64,000 nt of DNA, taken from contig CM035168.1 of NCBI GenBank assembly GCA_020205615.1, forward strand, positions 122,349,573-122,413,572. The letters run 5' to 3'. The DNA is from Panax quinquefolius (lineage: Eukaryota; Streptophyta; Magnoliopsida; Apiales; Araliaceae). A program made the translations under genes and the position numbers. Below, in pieces: positions 12,323-25,365 of this stretch (within the stretch, counting starts at the first letter, position 1; each line of letters opens with the position of its first letter). Under the pieces are notes generated by a model, which saw only the letters and a list, made by a program, of their open reading frames with translations, searched no databases and was not told where the DNA came from.

Positions 12323-12403
<81 letters not shown>
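12131..12403. repeat. Long TA-dinucleotide tract in the copia leader
   Basis: About 270 bp of almost pure TA/AT with poly(A) and poly(T) interruptions. No coding content. Confidence 0.95.
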
Positions 12404-12405
<2 letters not shown>

Positions 12406-12414
12406 AATTATTTT

Positions 12415-12995
12415 ATAATTAAAATAAAAGTTTATTTTAATTTTAAAATAAAAGTTTATTTTAATATTAAAATAAAAGAGTTTATTTTAATTTTAAAATT
12501 AATTTCATGCTAACTAATTAGAGTTGGAATTTGATTCCATGATAACTAATTGAGTTGAAATTGATTTTTTTTCAAAATAAAGGAGTTTATTTGTGAATGG
12601 AAGTAGAATCCATTTTCCTTAAATAAAGGAGTTTATTTAGATATGAAATAAGATTTCATATTATTCAAAATAAAAGAGTTTATTTGTGAATAGAAAGAGA
12701 ATCCATGTTTCCTTAAATAAAGGAGTTTATTTAGATATGAAATAAGATTTCATATTATTCAAAATAAAGGAGTTTATTTGTGAATAGAAAGAGAATTCGT
12801 GTTTCTTTTCCTTTAAATTTTTTTTTTTTACATGGAATCGATTCCATAATTAATTAAAATAAAGGAGTTTATTTTGATTAAAGATTTTGATTAAAATAAA
12901 ATAGTTTATTTTATTCAAAATTGATAAATTAAAATAAAATAGTTTTATTTTGATTTAAATTTTGATTAAAATAAAGGAGTTTATTTTGATTCAAA
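12415..12995 (+). repeat. Tandem 'aataaaggagtttattt' repeats in the copia leader
   Basis: At least nine copies of AAATAAAGGAGTTTATTT or variants. Some sit in a higher-order unit of ~110 bp that includes GATATGAAATAAGATTTCAT. Each core is itself partly palindromic (AAATAAA..TTTATTT). Confidence 0.85.
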
Positions 12996-12999
12996 ATTA

Positions 13000-14340
13000 G
13001 ATTTTATACTAACTAAATTTGCCCATTAAATGATATCAATATATATATTAAATGTTTATTATTCATAAGATGAATGTTATTTATCGATGCATATATGATG
13101 ATGTGTATGATAATAAATGGGATTGATTATGGACTATCGACCAATGTGATTGGATTTTATTTTAGTTGGATGCATGAATGTATGGGTTTTATTAAATGGG
13201 GTCTCACAGACTGCCTTCTCTAATTTTTCTTAATGTAAATTCTATCTCCTCCTATGCATTTTCCTCGATCACGATCAAGGTTTCTATTTATTTTAAATAG
13301 TTTTGTAATAGGAATAGTTAGAATTAATTTTGAAAAATTGGAGATCAAGGAGCAAGGAGAGCGCCAAGACCCGCTTGTAATGGAGCCCAAGTTTAAATGT
13401 AATAGTTATATTTAAATATTATTTTTCGCACCCCTGGGGAGTTTGAATTTTTGGTTCACTGGTGGCTCTAGTGAACCAAACTAGAATAAAAGTCCATAAT
13501 CAATCCGTAGTAGAATATAGTATTCTATACGTGCATGCTTATACTATATATATTATATATTATGCAAACATGCTTCGATGTTCATTATTAATACGACGCG
13601 TATTTTATATATATATGTGCATACGCGCTAAACAAGATGAGACAAATTAATAACAAACCCCTCAATTTTTTTTATATTAAGTCCTAAGCTGCTCAAAGAT
13701 ATTTGGAATATCGAACGTCGCTTTCTAGCATGATAAAATTAATAGAGTATTAAATATTTAATATGAGTTTGTTGGTCACCACAAGGCAAGTATTAAGTAT
13801 TTAAGATGTTAATTTATCACATTTGATGCTTATAAAGAAAATTGAACAATATTGTTTTGTCAGGTCACCACAAGGATGATATTTTTCTTTTTTGAATATA
13901 TGGAGTGCTAGGTTTGATTTAAACTGGATAATTTTGATTCTGATGTGCCACCACTGATCAAAATAATCTAAGAGGCAAAAAGAAAAGGAGTCAGATAGTT
14001 GATGTAATTGACAAAAGTTGTCTACCTATTTATTTATATATAGTTTGTTGTGTCACCACAAGGCTATATACATTTGAAATGGGATCCTTATTCTCACTAG
14101 CAAATCTTTAATTAGATTTTATTTAACTATATAAGTGAGGGTAATATAGTTTGAAGAAAAAAAGGGAGATACCAATTTAAAACAAGACCTAATTTATTTT
14201 GGTAATTAATAAAAGAATGTATGTTAAAATGTTGTTAATTACAAATTCATTTACGTAATTTTACAATGTCTAAAATTACTATCATCGCGGGCATATATTA
14301 GATGCTAAATTAACCGTAATCAATTAAACGGATTGGTTAA
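13000..14340 (+). other. Copia untranslated leader
   Basis: Non-coding stretch before gag. It holds a perfect 10-bp inverted repeat at about 13451-13479 (TTGGTTCACT..AGTGAACCAA) and three spaced copies of GTCACCACAAGG near 13776, 13861 and 14050. These could be RNA packaging or dimerisation structures, which is inference only. Confidence 0.5.
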
Positions 14341-15070
14341 GGAATTTGAGAATAGTTCTCATGGTCGAAAAGCTATCTTATGTCCTTAATACGCCTATCC
14401 CTCGCAATGGTTGCGCATAATGCCTCCGAGGAAGAGATTGCTACTTTTAGAAAGTGGCAAGATGATGCACAGCTGGCTCAACGCATCATGCTCAGATCCA
14501 CGAGTAAGAAGCTTCAACACAAGATGAAACTATGGATGCTTCCTACTATATTCCCGCACATCAAGTAGTTGATGGTGTGAGAAAGTAGGACCGATAGATA
14601 TCGACATCTAAGGAGCTCTTCCGATCTAGAACGGCCAATGGCACTATAAGATGCATAAAAAGTTCTTAAACATAATCAATTTGATTGATCAATTAGACAA
14701 CCGGTTTTGTCATGGATGGAGAGTTGAGCCAAGATTTGATCTTGCACTCACTCCCTGAATTCTTTCACAATTGTTGTGAATTTTTCATATAAACAAGCTA
14801 GATATCGCCTCGCCGATTTGCTTAACATGTTGAAAAATGTCGAGAGTCACTTTCCAACCAAGAAAGACCAAGTCTTATCGGTAGGGGCCAAAGGATCTTC
14901 TCAAAAGAAGAACGATTCAAAGAAGAAGGTATATAAAAGGCAAAACAAAGGATAATAAGAACAAAATCGACATTTGATAAAGAAAAGGAGTTTGCTTTCC
15001 ACCGCAATAAGCCCCGACACTCGAAAGAAATCATGAGAAGCATCTTCAGCAGAGGCTAACCAAAGAAGCT
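14341..15070 (+). pseudogene. Copia gag relic
   Basis: Broken frame with LVEKLSYVLNTPIPRNG-like coding, then EEEIATFRKWQDDAQLAQ, similar in style to gag N-terminal regions of plant copia elements. A Lys-rich stretch follows about 400 bp downstream. Several stops interrupt it and the zinc knuckle is not clearly visible. Confidence 0.6.
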
Positions 15071-15119
15071 TAGTGAAGTTTTGCTATAAATAATACGCTT
15101 TTTGTTCATGATTTAAAAT

Positions 15120-17240
15120 AAATTTTTCTTTAAGTCAAGGTTCTACTGGGTATTGGATACCGACTTTGGTTATCATAAATATAGATTTATGAAGGACCAA
15201 AGTAAGTAGAAAGCTAAACAAATATAAGTAATCCTATGTGGGAAATGAAGCAAAGGTTGCTACATTAGCCATAGAAACTTATAGTTTAGCAATGCCTACG
15301 GCAAATCTATTAAGTCAATAAGTTGTTATCAGATTCCATTCTTGTTAGAAATATTATTTCCATTTTATTGTTGGACAATGAAATCTTTTGGTATTATAAT
15401 TAAGAACAATTGTTGTTCTATTTATAATAATAATGTTTTGTATAGAATCGAATATTACTTAATGGATTTTGTATACTGATTTTACGTGAAAAATATATTT
15501 TGTAAATTGAACAAACTAGTATAAGAAAAGGAGATGATCATTCAAAGAGTTGAATGTGTGTATTTGTTGAATACAAGTGAATTATTTGAAAGGTTCAAAG
15601 AATTCGTAATGAAACAAATTGGCAAAGTATTAAGATTCTTTGATTAGATCAAGGAATAAATACTTGTGCAATAAGTTTCTAGATCATCTCAAATGGTTTT
15701 CTCATAATGGACACATCCCGACACGTAATAATTGATCGATGTATCCGAAAGGAAAAATCATACTTGTTGGACACATGGTGCTATCCATAATGATTTTACC
15801 GACATTCCAAAGATCCTTCAGGATCATGTCCTAGAAATGGTCAGATATTCATTTAAAAAAGGTAACCTCAAAATCCGCGCCCCAAGACTCCATAAAAGTT
15901 ATGGATGTGGAGGATTCCTAATCTTAAGTATGTTAAGATAAAGGGTTGTCCAACTTATGTGAAAAGGTTTCAAAGGATAAGCTTGGGACAAGATTCGACA
16001 AGTACATGATTTGTGGGACATCCTAAAGTAAGTTTAGGTATATGTTCTATAATCCTACTTAGCAAAAGGTGTTTGTTATAAACACGCCGCTTTCTAAGAT
16101 AAATGTGTTTATTATCAAGGGCTAGTGGAGGATAATAGATCTTCAAGAGTTCAAGAACCACAAAACACTATAAGTCAAATAAGAGGAACCTCGTAGATAG
16201 ATCTATTATACCACAAACCTAATCAGAAATCGAATAGCATCAAGATACCTAGGAGGTATGGATTCATCATAGATGATGATGATGATGATACATCATGAAG
16301 ATGATGATCCATATATACGATGAGGTAAAGATGAGAAATGGATGAAGCAAGTTTCTCAAATATGGAACATTCTTTTGATGAGGCAATCAAAAGAGTTTGA
16401 TTTTATCAAAATAAGAATGAACCTAGTGTGTACAAAAGGGTCATGGGAGCATCGTGACATTCCTAGTATTATATGTTGATATACTACTATGGATGAGGAA
16501 TGACATACCAATGCTACAATCAAGAAGATAAAGTTGTCTAAACATTCCTCCATGAATGATTTTGGGAAGAGTATCTTAATTGGGGATATAAATCTATATA
16601 GATAGATTTAAGAGGATGCTCGACTTAACCCAAGGAACGATATTCATTTGATGCTAAAGTCGTTTAGCATGGCAAACTCCAAGAGATGTCTCATGTCGAT
16701 GAGCTATGGAGTGTATCTCTTAATAGTCCCCACGCACTTAAAAAAGAGAGGTCGCATGAGTGACAATCATGTATGCAATGAAATGTACGAGAGACCGATG
16801 TCGATCACCATATTATGGAGAAGTTCACTATGAGTCGCTGAAAACATCTTAAAGTGCTTAACCCAAGACTAAGGATGTGATCATATTCATGGTGGGTCTA
16901 AATTAAAACTAGAGGGCTTAATGCACTCAAGTTTTTCGTAGATGCATCAAGATGATGTAAAATCCACTTTAAGGTAAAGGGTTATCTCGAACAAAGGTGC
17001 AGTTGAATCGAAAGGTTCCAAACAAAGAAAGAGTTGGTCGGGTTTAGTGATAAAGACAAAGTATATAGCTATAAATGAAGTCGCAAGTTGATTGTTTGGA
17101 TTAAAAGTTCATTACGTAACTAGAATAGTTCCTAAGTCTCATCTTCGATCTAAACATGTGTCAGGGCACTTTCATTTGATTATTAGAATCATGAAAGATG
17201 GGAAATCACTATGTAGAGATAGTGGACTCTCATGAACAAC
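15120..17240 (+). pseudogene. Copia pol relic (protease, integrase, RT, RNase H)
   Basis: Recognisable pieces in the right order: a protease-like WVLDTD site near 15150 with NEAKVATLAI after it; an RT block near 16385-16440 reading FDFIKIRMNEPSVYKRV-like; RT C-terminus near 16620-16720 (GTIFI*MLKSFSMANSKR); and RNase H near 17050 (TKYIAINEVAS). Multiple stops and frameshifts rule out function. The RT and RNase H blocks match the Ty1/copia order of domains (integrase before RT). Confidence 0.75.
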
Positions 17241-17334
17241 ATTACATATCCATTAACTAAAGCTTATCCAAAAACAGGATAATCGCCACTTAGAGAAGAA
17301 GAGTATGAGATACCACGACGATCGGGCTTTAGTG

Positions 17335-17346
17335 CAAGTGGGAGAT
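17335..17346 (+). other. Copia polypurine tract
   Basis: CAAGTGGGAGAT directly before the 3' LTR, the standard plant copia PPT form (AAGTGGGAGA). Confidence 0.8.
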
Positions 17347-17348
17347 TG

Positions 17349-19212
17349 AAAAAGTAGTATGCACACAAGCCAATCATGTTTGATGATAAAGCATATACTT
17401 CAGAATAATCTTATTCATTTATTAATAAAAAGTATTAATTTATTAAAGGCTTTTAATTATCTACATGATGTCGCTTTTTTATAATATGTGATAAACCCAT
17501 AGTTTTAAGCAATGCTTTTAGAATAATGATGATGATCATTCTAATGAGATCTAAATTTTAGAAAGCTTAAAACTAAAATAGTTCCCAATCATCGATTACT
17601 AAATCGGGGATTAGTGAATCCGGATAGATCGGGTACATACGCTGTTTGCTTCATCGATGAGGATGATCGATCTCATGATCATTTGTGTGGAGACACTAAA
17701 GCAAGTATGTAGGTGCTTATTAGAGAATAAGTTCATCGAACGTGGCTCGCTAAGGAATACCTAATGGAGTTTTACTCACTCGTCAATAGAATTCTCAGAG
17801 ATGATAGTACAAGACAAGTGATCCGACTTGAGATCATCATAAGATTCTTGTGTATGATGAGTTATACTTTGACTTATTCCTTAAGACCCTTAGGTATATC
17901 AAAGGGTATGCTTGGGTATAATAAGTCAGTATATGGAGATAATGTATGATCAATAAAGAATCTACCACTTTATTAAAAGAAGAGAAATGTCCTATGTGAT
18001 TCGATAAATGACAACCCAAAGAGTCCTGGGGTTAAGGCGTAATGAAATTAGAAAGGAGTTTCTAATTTGCATTATTTGGAGTGTGCATTTAAGGATCGAA
18101 ATACATATAATTAAATAAAATAAGACTCGACAAAGAATTCCATGCCTTATATTTAATCGGGACATCAGATGGTGGAAGGATTGAATCAGATCAGAACTAT
18201 TTACTCAAAGGTTCTTTTTATGATTAATGTTGAAATCTATATTATCCGGAAAGTCGCTGATCGCTAGGAGGCTTATCCCTATCATCAGAGAATAAATATT
18301 ATTTATTTAAATAAATTAATTGTTTAATTTATTTATTTAAATAAGATTAGAATTGTTCTAATTGATTTATTCACAACCGGGGCTTAATATGGAGAACCTA
18401 AAGGGTCACACCATAAAAAGGAAGAATAATTATTTAAGAAGTTAATGGCATAATCGTAATAAATAGTTATGTATATTTAATTTAATCTATGGTGATAGAA
18501 TAAATTAAATAGTTTAATATTTATTATTTAATATTTTAGAAATATTAAATATAAATTAATAAGAGGAGTCTTATTAATATTATTACAATTATTATTATTT
18601 TAATTTCTAAAAGAGTTTAGGAATTAATTTAATATAAGTATTCTCATTTATTCCTAATAGATTAGGAAGGAAAATTAGTTAAAGGAGTTTAATTAATTAT
18701 CCCTAATAAGATTTAGGGAGTTTATTTAATTAAAAAGAATTTAATTAATTAAATAACCCAACCTTTTTTGTTAGGTGGGTTTGATATCTTTATAAGAGGA
18801 GTCTTATTATATCGTCGATATTACAATATACGTATATAATTCCAATGGTTGGAGAGTACGCCTTTTCTATAGAGATAGAAAACTAGGGTTTAGCCAAAAC
18901 CCATCTTCTTGAATCCTTCTTCTTCCTCGTGGATCACCCCAGAGGCCAAACACTGGGTGGCTAACGCCGATCAAAGGAAGGAACCAAACCCGTGGATTCA
19001 AGTCGAACGCGAAAAGGATCGAGGTGAACTCAGTACCGAGGAAGCCTTGATCTTCAAGGGTATGATTTTTATTTTTATCTTTTTCGCTTAATTAATAATT
19101 GTGCATAAAGGGTGATCCGTATATGGTTTGTAAAATTTTTAAACTCGATTTTTACACGCTTCCGCTTTTATTTTTGCAATTTGATCAAGGTTCATGAATA
19201 TTACAAACCTAA
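17349..19212 (+). repeat. 3' LTR of the Ty1/copia element
   Basis: Collinear with 10049-11893. Both copies contain the GATGATGATCATTC segment, the TCTACCACTTTATTAAAAGA segment and the shared ending ATTACAAACCTAA. An open frame at 18909-19091 lies wholly inside the LTR and is not a gene. Confidence 0.85.
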
Positions 19213-19850
19213 GTTGCAGAGGTAGCAATTGAGAGTGAGGAAGAAGAGGAAGAAGAGGAAGAAGAAGAGGAACCCGAGGAGAATTGGTTAGAAGAAATTT
19301 ATGATCAAAACTTAGAATTACAAAATCGTGTTCGTGAGCTGAAGAAGAACAGGTTGAAGAACCAAGCAAACGGTCGTGGAACAAAGGGATACAACAATTC
19401 AAAATTGGGTTACCCGATATGTGATGCTCGAACAAAATCACGCTTTGGCAGGTGTAAGATATTAAAGTTGAAATCGAGAATTTAAAATCAAAGATCATCT
19501 GAAAGAAGAAACAACTGAACGAAGGAGAATAGACGATGCATGGGTAAAAGCCGCACAACGCGTTGATAGTGTAGAAAAAGACGTCCGATCCAATAAAGCC
19601 AAAATAGATGAAATGGACTTTGCTTTTTGACAAAGAATTGGGAGAACCCAACATCGAATTGAAATTACCTCATGCATAGCGGTCAACCCGAATTCGATAT
19701 GGATCGGAGAATAATGATTCAAATCATGGATCGAGAATGTGAAGAAGCACTTAAGGGTGGAATGTACTTTCGTAGTAAAGTCAAACTCGGTAATTTAAGC
19801 GAGGCGTTTGTCGAGAAACCCGAACGAAGTTATTACGGGTAAATTAATTA
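19213..19850 (+). pseudogene. Unidentified acidic / coiled-coil coding fragment between copia 3' LTR and gypsy protease
   Basis: Directly after the copia LTR a frame reads AEVAIESEEEEEEEE, then NWLEEIYDQNLELQNRVREL and a basic LKKNRLKNQ stretch, stopping near 19483. A second frame from about 19492 is again helical and charged (ETTERRRIDDAWVKAAQRV) to a TGA near 19630. A third reads DRECEEALKGGMYFRSKVK to a stop near 19842. The heptad-like pattern suggests one coiled-coil protein split by frameshifts. It does not resemble the gag of the related plus-strand gypsy element at 54.7 kb. Function unknown. Confidence 0.45.
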
Positions 19851-19904
19851 TAAATTATTCATAAGTCTATACTTTATTCAATACAAGTTCTACCCACTCT
19901 TTTA

Positions 19905-20540
19905 TTCTACCTAGTTGTGTTCAATGTTTAAATTTGACTCCGGAAAAATTAGACTTTGATTTATCTATTGAAACTTCGTTGGGAGAAACCTTCGTTACCT
20001 CCACTGTTTATTAATCTTGTTGTTTCAAATAAACACTTTCACGATCTTATCTCTTTGAAAATACTTGCCTTTGAGGTAATTTTTGAAAACGATTGAGTAA
20101 CTACTTATTATTCTTTTTGTAAGGTTGTTAGCTTTCATATTCCTAACCAACCTGTTATACGAATTCAAAGTAACCAAACCCTAAAGTTAATCACTGTTAT
20201 ATCAAGCCATAAGTAAAGAGCCCCGATCCTTTCGTTGTTGACTTCCTTGTGTGGAATGCACCGAAGCGGACCTTTTTGTAGGCGACGTCGTGAATGACGA
20301 TGACAAGTTGATAGGTATCATTGTGAGGTGCTATATCTAGTTAAAGGATAGAAGTCACGGTTGGTATCAATGTAACGTATTATCCAAGTCTTGGATAAGA
20401 GTAGCGATTTTGAATGATATTTCTATCATTAATAAATTTCTTGACGTATTCTTGAAGATTTCTAGCCTACCCTAGAGCGTGAAATCGAATTTTGTATCAA
20501 CCCAAAGATAAAAACCCATTTCTTAAACCCTCAAATATTT
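19905..20540 (+). pseudogene. Gypsy protease and RT N-terminal remnant
   Basis: 19915-20015 parallels 55988-56095 of the plus-strand gypsy element (CAATGTTTAAATTTGACTCC, then GGAGAAACCTTCGTTAC). The frame is interrupted, and 20030-20200 keeps GCTTTCATATTCCTAACCAA. 20410-20530 matches the protease-RT linker (EREIEFCI). The active-site Asp motif and all of the RT palm, RNase H and integrase are absent, so this is an internally deleted element. Confidence 0.75.
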
Positions 20541-21837
20541 CTTCAACTAAAAGGATCTGCATTTACGAGGATTATGATGAAAGTCATAATAAAAGCATTG
20601 GACTAATGAAAATCATGGGTATATGAAGTATTAGTAAGTGTTATGATGAGTTATGTGGTTATTATGTGAAAACATGAAAGTTTCTTAGAAATCACAAAGG
20701 GTTGAAAATCGATTTTGGTAAAAAACGTAACATGAAATTCAATTGACCATATCTCCTATTATATTTTGAATTTTTGAGTGTGGTCAAGTCCTAGAGTTAG
20801 ATCTATGAGTTTTGTAGCTTATCCAAGTGGAATCCTTTGAAAAAGGTGTCAGAGATTTCGTGTGGACTGAATTTAGCAAAAGAGTCCAAAGTGTAAATTA
20901 AAAAACGCTAACGCCTGTAAACATTAAAAATGTTTTTACCACTAAATTTATGTGAAAAATTCTGGACTTTTGGGACATAAAAATATATGTTATAAAGTAT
21001 CTCCTGTCCAAAATGAGCTCTTCGACTTAAAATGAACAAGTTATGACCATTTCAATATTTAGGTTTTTTGACGAAAAATGATATAACCGGAGTTCTATAA
21101 CTCCGATGACTATGAAATTTAAATCGGAGGCTCACATTAACATGTGTAAGGTCCCGCCAAGATTTGGGAATTTTTGAGTTAAACTTGAGGTAGCTAATTT
21201 CTTAAGGAATTAATTAGAAATTGATTTTTGAAAAATAGTAAATGAATTTTAAAAATTCGAGAAAAATATATTTTCATCATGGGACTATATTATGCTAAAT
21301 CCTAGAAAAGAAATATTTTTGGGACTGATTTGGTATTTTTCATGAAAATAGTTTAGTTATGAATATATGAGTTAAATATGTTATGTGAAGTAACAAAGTT
21401 GAAAATAGGATTTTATGGCTAGAGAATCCTATATAGAGTATATGCATATATTTTTTTGATGAGGATTTGATAATTGGTGATGATATCTTATGAGTATGGC
21501 ATTTTGAATGATTAAATGCATTATATGGTAAAAGCGTAAACAATTGAGATAAATTGTTTATAAATTTAAGAAGTGATTAAAATATTGTTATAATATTAAT
21601 GATATTAGATTATGAGATTATTAAGTGATTGATAACATGGGGATATTCTTGAATCTCGGATAAATTATATTATAAATGTTTAATATTTATCCTTTATCTC
21701 ATTTGATTGATTCTTTGTATCATTATCCTTATGCTTATATTATGTTGAAAGTCATCTCGTGGCTTACGTGAATAGATGGACTTGGTATGATTATGACCGT
21801 GGATTGTTCGGTAGATAATCATAACCGTAATTGAAAA

Positions 21838-22068
21838 ACACGATTATCTTTGGTCAGTAGTGCATGGATAATTTGTGGTCGTGATACTAATGAATACACG
21901 ATTATCTTTTAGTAGTAGTGCATGGATAATTTGTGGTCGTGATACTAATGAATACACGATTATCTTAAGCAGTAGTGCATGGATAATTTGTGGTCGTGAT
22001 ACTAATGAATACACGATTATCTTTGGTCAGTAGTGCATGGATAATTCGTGGTCGTGATACTAATGAAT
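21838..22068 (+). repeat. Four tandem 58-bp units
   Basis: Each unit begins ACACGATTATCTT and contains AGTAGTGCATGGATAAT and GGTCGTGATACTAATGAAT. The four copies are nearly identical. A single related motif occurs in LTR copy C (minus strand, near 58870-58960). Confidence 0.9.
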
Positions 22069-22501
22069 ATCCTTGGCCCGTAGTGTAGGGATGATTCGAT
22101 GATATACATTAATTATCGAAATTTGAGTCTCAAAGAATGAAATATTAATTTATGGATGTGGTAAAAGTCATCTTTGGTCAGAGTGCATTGATAGACTTGG
22201 TATGATTATGACCAAGGATTATTCTAAGTATAATCATGACCAGATTGAAAACACGAATATCCTTGGCCAAGAAAGTGCATGGATAATTCGTGGTCGTGAT
22301 ACTATTAAGTCGCTGCGCCTCAAAGATTATTGGTTTTCTAGCTTGTATATCTTTGGCCCTAGTAGTGCAAAGATGAATTATTAATGAATATATTTGGTAG
22401 AATCATAAGATGAATTTAATATTTTTAACGATAAAGGTATTCAAGGTATCCTCACCTCTTTATCATATCAGTATCGCATTCTAATTTCGGCTTAAATTTC
22501 A

Positions 22502-22514
22502 TAAGAAGGGAGGT
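22502..22514 (+). other. Gypsy polypurine tract
   Basis: TAAGAAGGGAGGT immediately precedes the LTR at 22515. The same bases, reversed, flank LTR copy C at 60808. This marks copy B as a 3' LTR. Confidence 0.8.
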
Positions 22515-25365
22515 TGTAAGACCCCAACTTTTATAAATAAAGATGAATTTTTTATAAATATTATTTTTGAATATTATGGAATAAATTTGATATAATGTTA
22601 TAGTTGTCAGGTAATATTTATAAATTTTACAAAAGTAAGCAAGTTGTTATAAAATATTCGTTTGGCTCTGGGAATATTCTTTTTGTGGGGAATATTAAAT
22701 GACGACTACTCAATCATTGGTGGACCCATAACGGAAGTATATTGTCGTAGTTAGAAAACGACAAAATTATTTTTCTATAAAAATAATGGCAGAGGTGTTA
22801 CCAATAAAACCGTTGAACTACCCGGTAGTAAAAGTACAAGAATCTGGCGTAGTTGTATAGTAGCACACGATATTGATTATTGATGCTTACGTGAGAAGTC
22901 ACTCATTTATGCTTCAATTATCGCTACTGAAGAATTGCTTTGATCATATCTCTTATATTATTGATTCAATTATTGTCACAAGATCAATCAGATAATATGT
23001 TATAGTATTAAATTATTAATTGAGGATTTAAGTTATAAATGATTAATAATTGTTGAAAGATTAAATATGTGTTGATTAAAAATAAAATGATTTGTGGTAA
23101 TATTTATTCAATCCTCGATGTATATAAAAGTTCTGTTATGAGACGTTTGTGGTAAGTTTGATTATTTTATGGGGGGCCCATATGTCATCATCTAAGAGTC
23201 CCTTAATAATAGTAATTACCTTTGTGAATAGTAATTACCTTTGAATGAATAGTAATTACCTTCACAATAGTATTTTCCTTCATCAATAGTAATTAACTTT
23301 GTGAATAGTAATTACCTTTGTGAATAGTAATTACCTTCGTCAATAGTATTTACCTTCGTCAATAGTATTTACCTTTCATCGATAGTAGTTACCTTTGTGA
23401 ATAAGTAATTACCTTTGTGAATAGTAATTACCTTCAATAGTATTTACCTTCGCATCAATAGTAATTACCTTCTTCAATAGTAATTACCTTCGTCAATAGT
23501 AATTACCTTCATCAATAGTAGTAATTACCCTTCGCAAATAGTAGTTGTCCTTCAATATTACCAAGAGTTAATCGCTCTTCGATTGTTCCAAGGGTTAATT
23601 ACCCTTTCAAAAAATAGTAGTTGTCTCTTCAATATTACCAAGAGTCATTTTGACCCTTCGTTAAGACTCAAGAGCCACCCTCGCTTTTTTCTATAAATAG
23701 AAAGCTCATTCCTTCATTATTTCTTTACGAATTCAATTGAAACTCTACAGAGAGAAACTATAGAGAGAAAGAAGAAAAGTATTTTGCTACTTCACTTTTC
23801 CAATATTCATTTCTTCTAAGGTAGGGAATATTATTTGTTGTACTCGTAAGGGTGTTATTTTTTTTTTATTCATAAAGAGAACTTCGTTATTCCATTCTTT
23901 ATTATTCTCGCATTGGAATAACTCGTAAAAAAGTGGCATACCCTATACATGACTTTGTATATGCTAATAATACCTATACTTGGTGAAATTCTTATATTAT
24001 TCCATTCTTATTTATTACATTGGAATAACTTGTATATGCGGAATCCCCTATACTTGGTTACATTCTTTATTATTTTATTATTAGTTGGAACATCATCATG
24101 CTTTTACGTTGGGATTGGTTCAAATCTTTATTATTCTGTCTTTATTATTCTATTGGAATATCCATGTCATGTGTGTTTTACAGGACTCCGGTTAAAATCT
24201 TTATTATTCATTTTTATTATTCTATTGGAATACCACTGCTCGTGTGTTTTACAGGACACGGTTCCGATTTTATTATTCTCGTATTTATTATTCATTGGAA
24301 TAACTTTGCCTACATGAAGCATCGCATGCATGGTGATTTCTTTTGTTATTTCATTTGCTATTATACTCGGGTTGGTTAAAATTTTGACTTTATACTCCAT
24401 GAATTTAGTGGAATATCCTCGATATTTGCGCTTCATCCAAAGATTTTAATGAAAATATTTTTCCGAGCATTCTTGAATTTTACTCTACAAAGAAGTATCA
24501 TGTCGACAATTTGGACGTTATTAGTTCTGAATAAATTAATTCGTGAACTTGTTTTATTGAATTATTATGTCATTGTCATCATCCTCATGTTATATTATGT
24601 TATCTTTGGCTTACGTGCATAGATGAACTTAGTATGATTATGACTGAGGATCATTCTAAGATAATCATGGCTTGATATAAATGATGTGACAAAAGTCCTC
24701 AGTTGGCTGAATGCGATGATGGATAGTTTTTGGTATGATTATAACCAGGGGTGATTGATAAGATAGTCATGACCATTGATAATTTGATGAAAATCCTTGA
24801 CCGTGGTAGTACAGGATGATTAGATATTGTGGTTTATTCATTAAAGCTGAGTCTTAGTGATAAAAAATTGATGAAAACCTTTTAAAACCTAAAAGATAGT
24901 AGACTTTATTTTCTACTTGACTCTTTTAATGGATTGATATTTCACGCTTGCAATTAAACCGGTTGTCTATTGTATTTTATCGGTTTAACATTGTTGAAGA
25001 CTATTGATAATTTATTCTCGCATTATCTTAGTTATAATATTTCTTCTTTGGGCTAGTTGAGCTCACCCTTTCTTTTCCTTTATTCTTCTTGAAATGAGAA
25101 TATATTTGGGACGAGTTGGGAAAAAGAGTGATGGTCCCGAAGATAGCATTAGTAGTCCTCACTATTACGTTAAATAGTGTGACAATAAATGTAATGAGGA
25201 CTCTTGAGTATGGATATTGTCTAAATGACAATATTCTATTAGAACTCTCGTTTATGTATTGTCGCGTATGTTATACTACGTATGTATAATTAAGTTTGTA
25301 TTTGAATTTATGTACCATGTAAGTGGCGACCCAAGATGGGTGGCGTATACCTAATTTTGAGGCGT

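Larger units (their letters stand above)
10049..19212 (+). mobile_element. Decayed Ty1/copia retrotransposon (~9.2 kb) inserted in gypsy LTR copy A
   Basis: Order: 5' LTR, Met-tRNA-type PBS, long AT-rich leader, gag relic, protease/integrase/RT/RNase H relics, PPT, 3' LTR. All coding parts carry stops and frameshifts, so it is non-autonomous now. The high similarity of its two LTRs argues for a fairly recent insertion. The left edge falls inside the gypsy LTR; the right edge does not return to that LTR, so sequence was deleted or rearranged after or during insertion. Confidence 0.85.
20541..22514 (+). other. Gypsy 3' non-coding region with an LTR-like relic
   Basis: No gene. From 21145 it begins TGTAAGGTCCCGCC, a typical gypsy LTR start. 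21700-22440 is distantly similar to the distal part of LTR copy B (GTATGATTATGACC, GGCTTACGTG). It ends in the polypurine tract before copy B. Whether this is a separate degenerate LTR or diverged 3' leader is unresolved. Confidence 0.5.

Noticed and set aside
19139..19654. 171-codon minus-strand open frame
   Set aside because: It is antisense to the acidic plus-strand fragment; its SS/LL-rich sequence is the complement of GAA/GAG runs.
23949..24436. Overlapping open frames on both strands in LTR copy B
   Set aside because: They follow the ~65-bp GGAATA tandem array, and equivalent frames appear in copies A and C; not genes.
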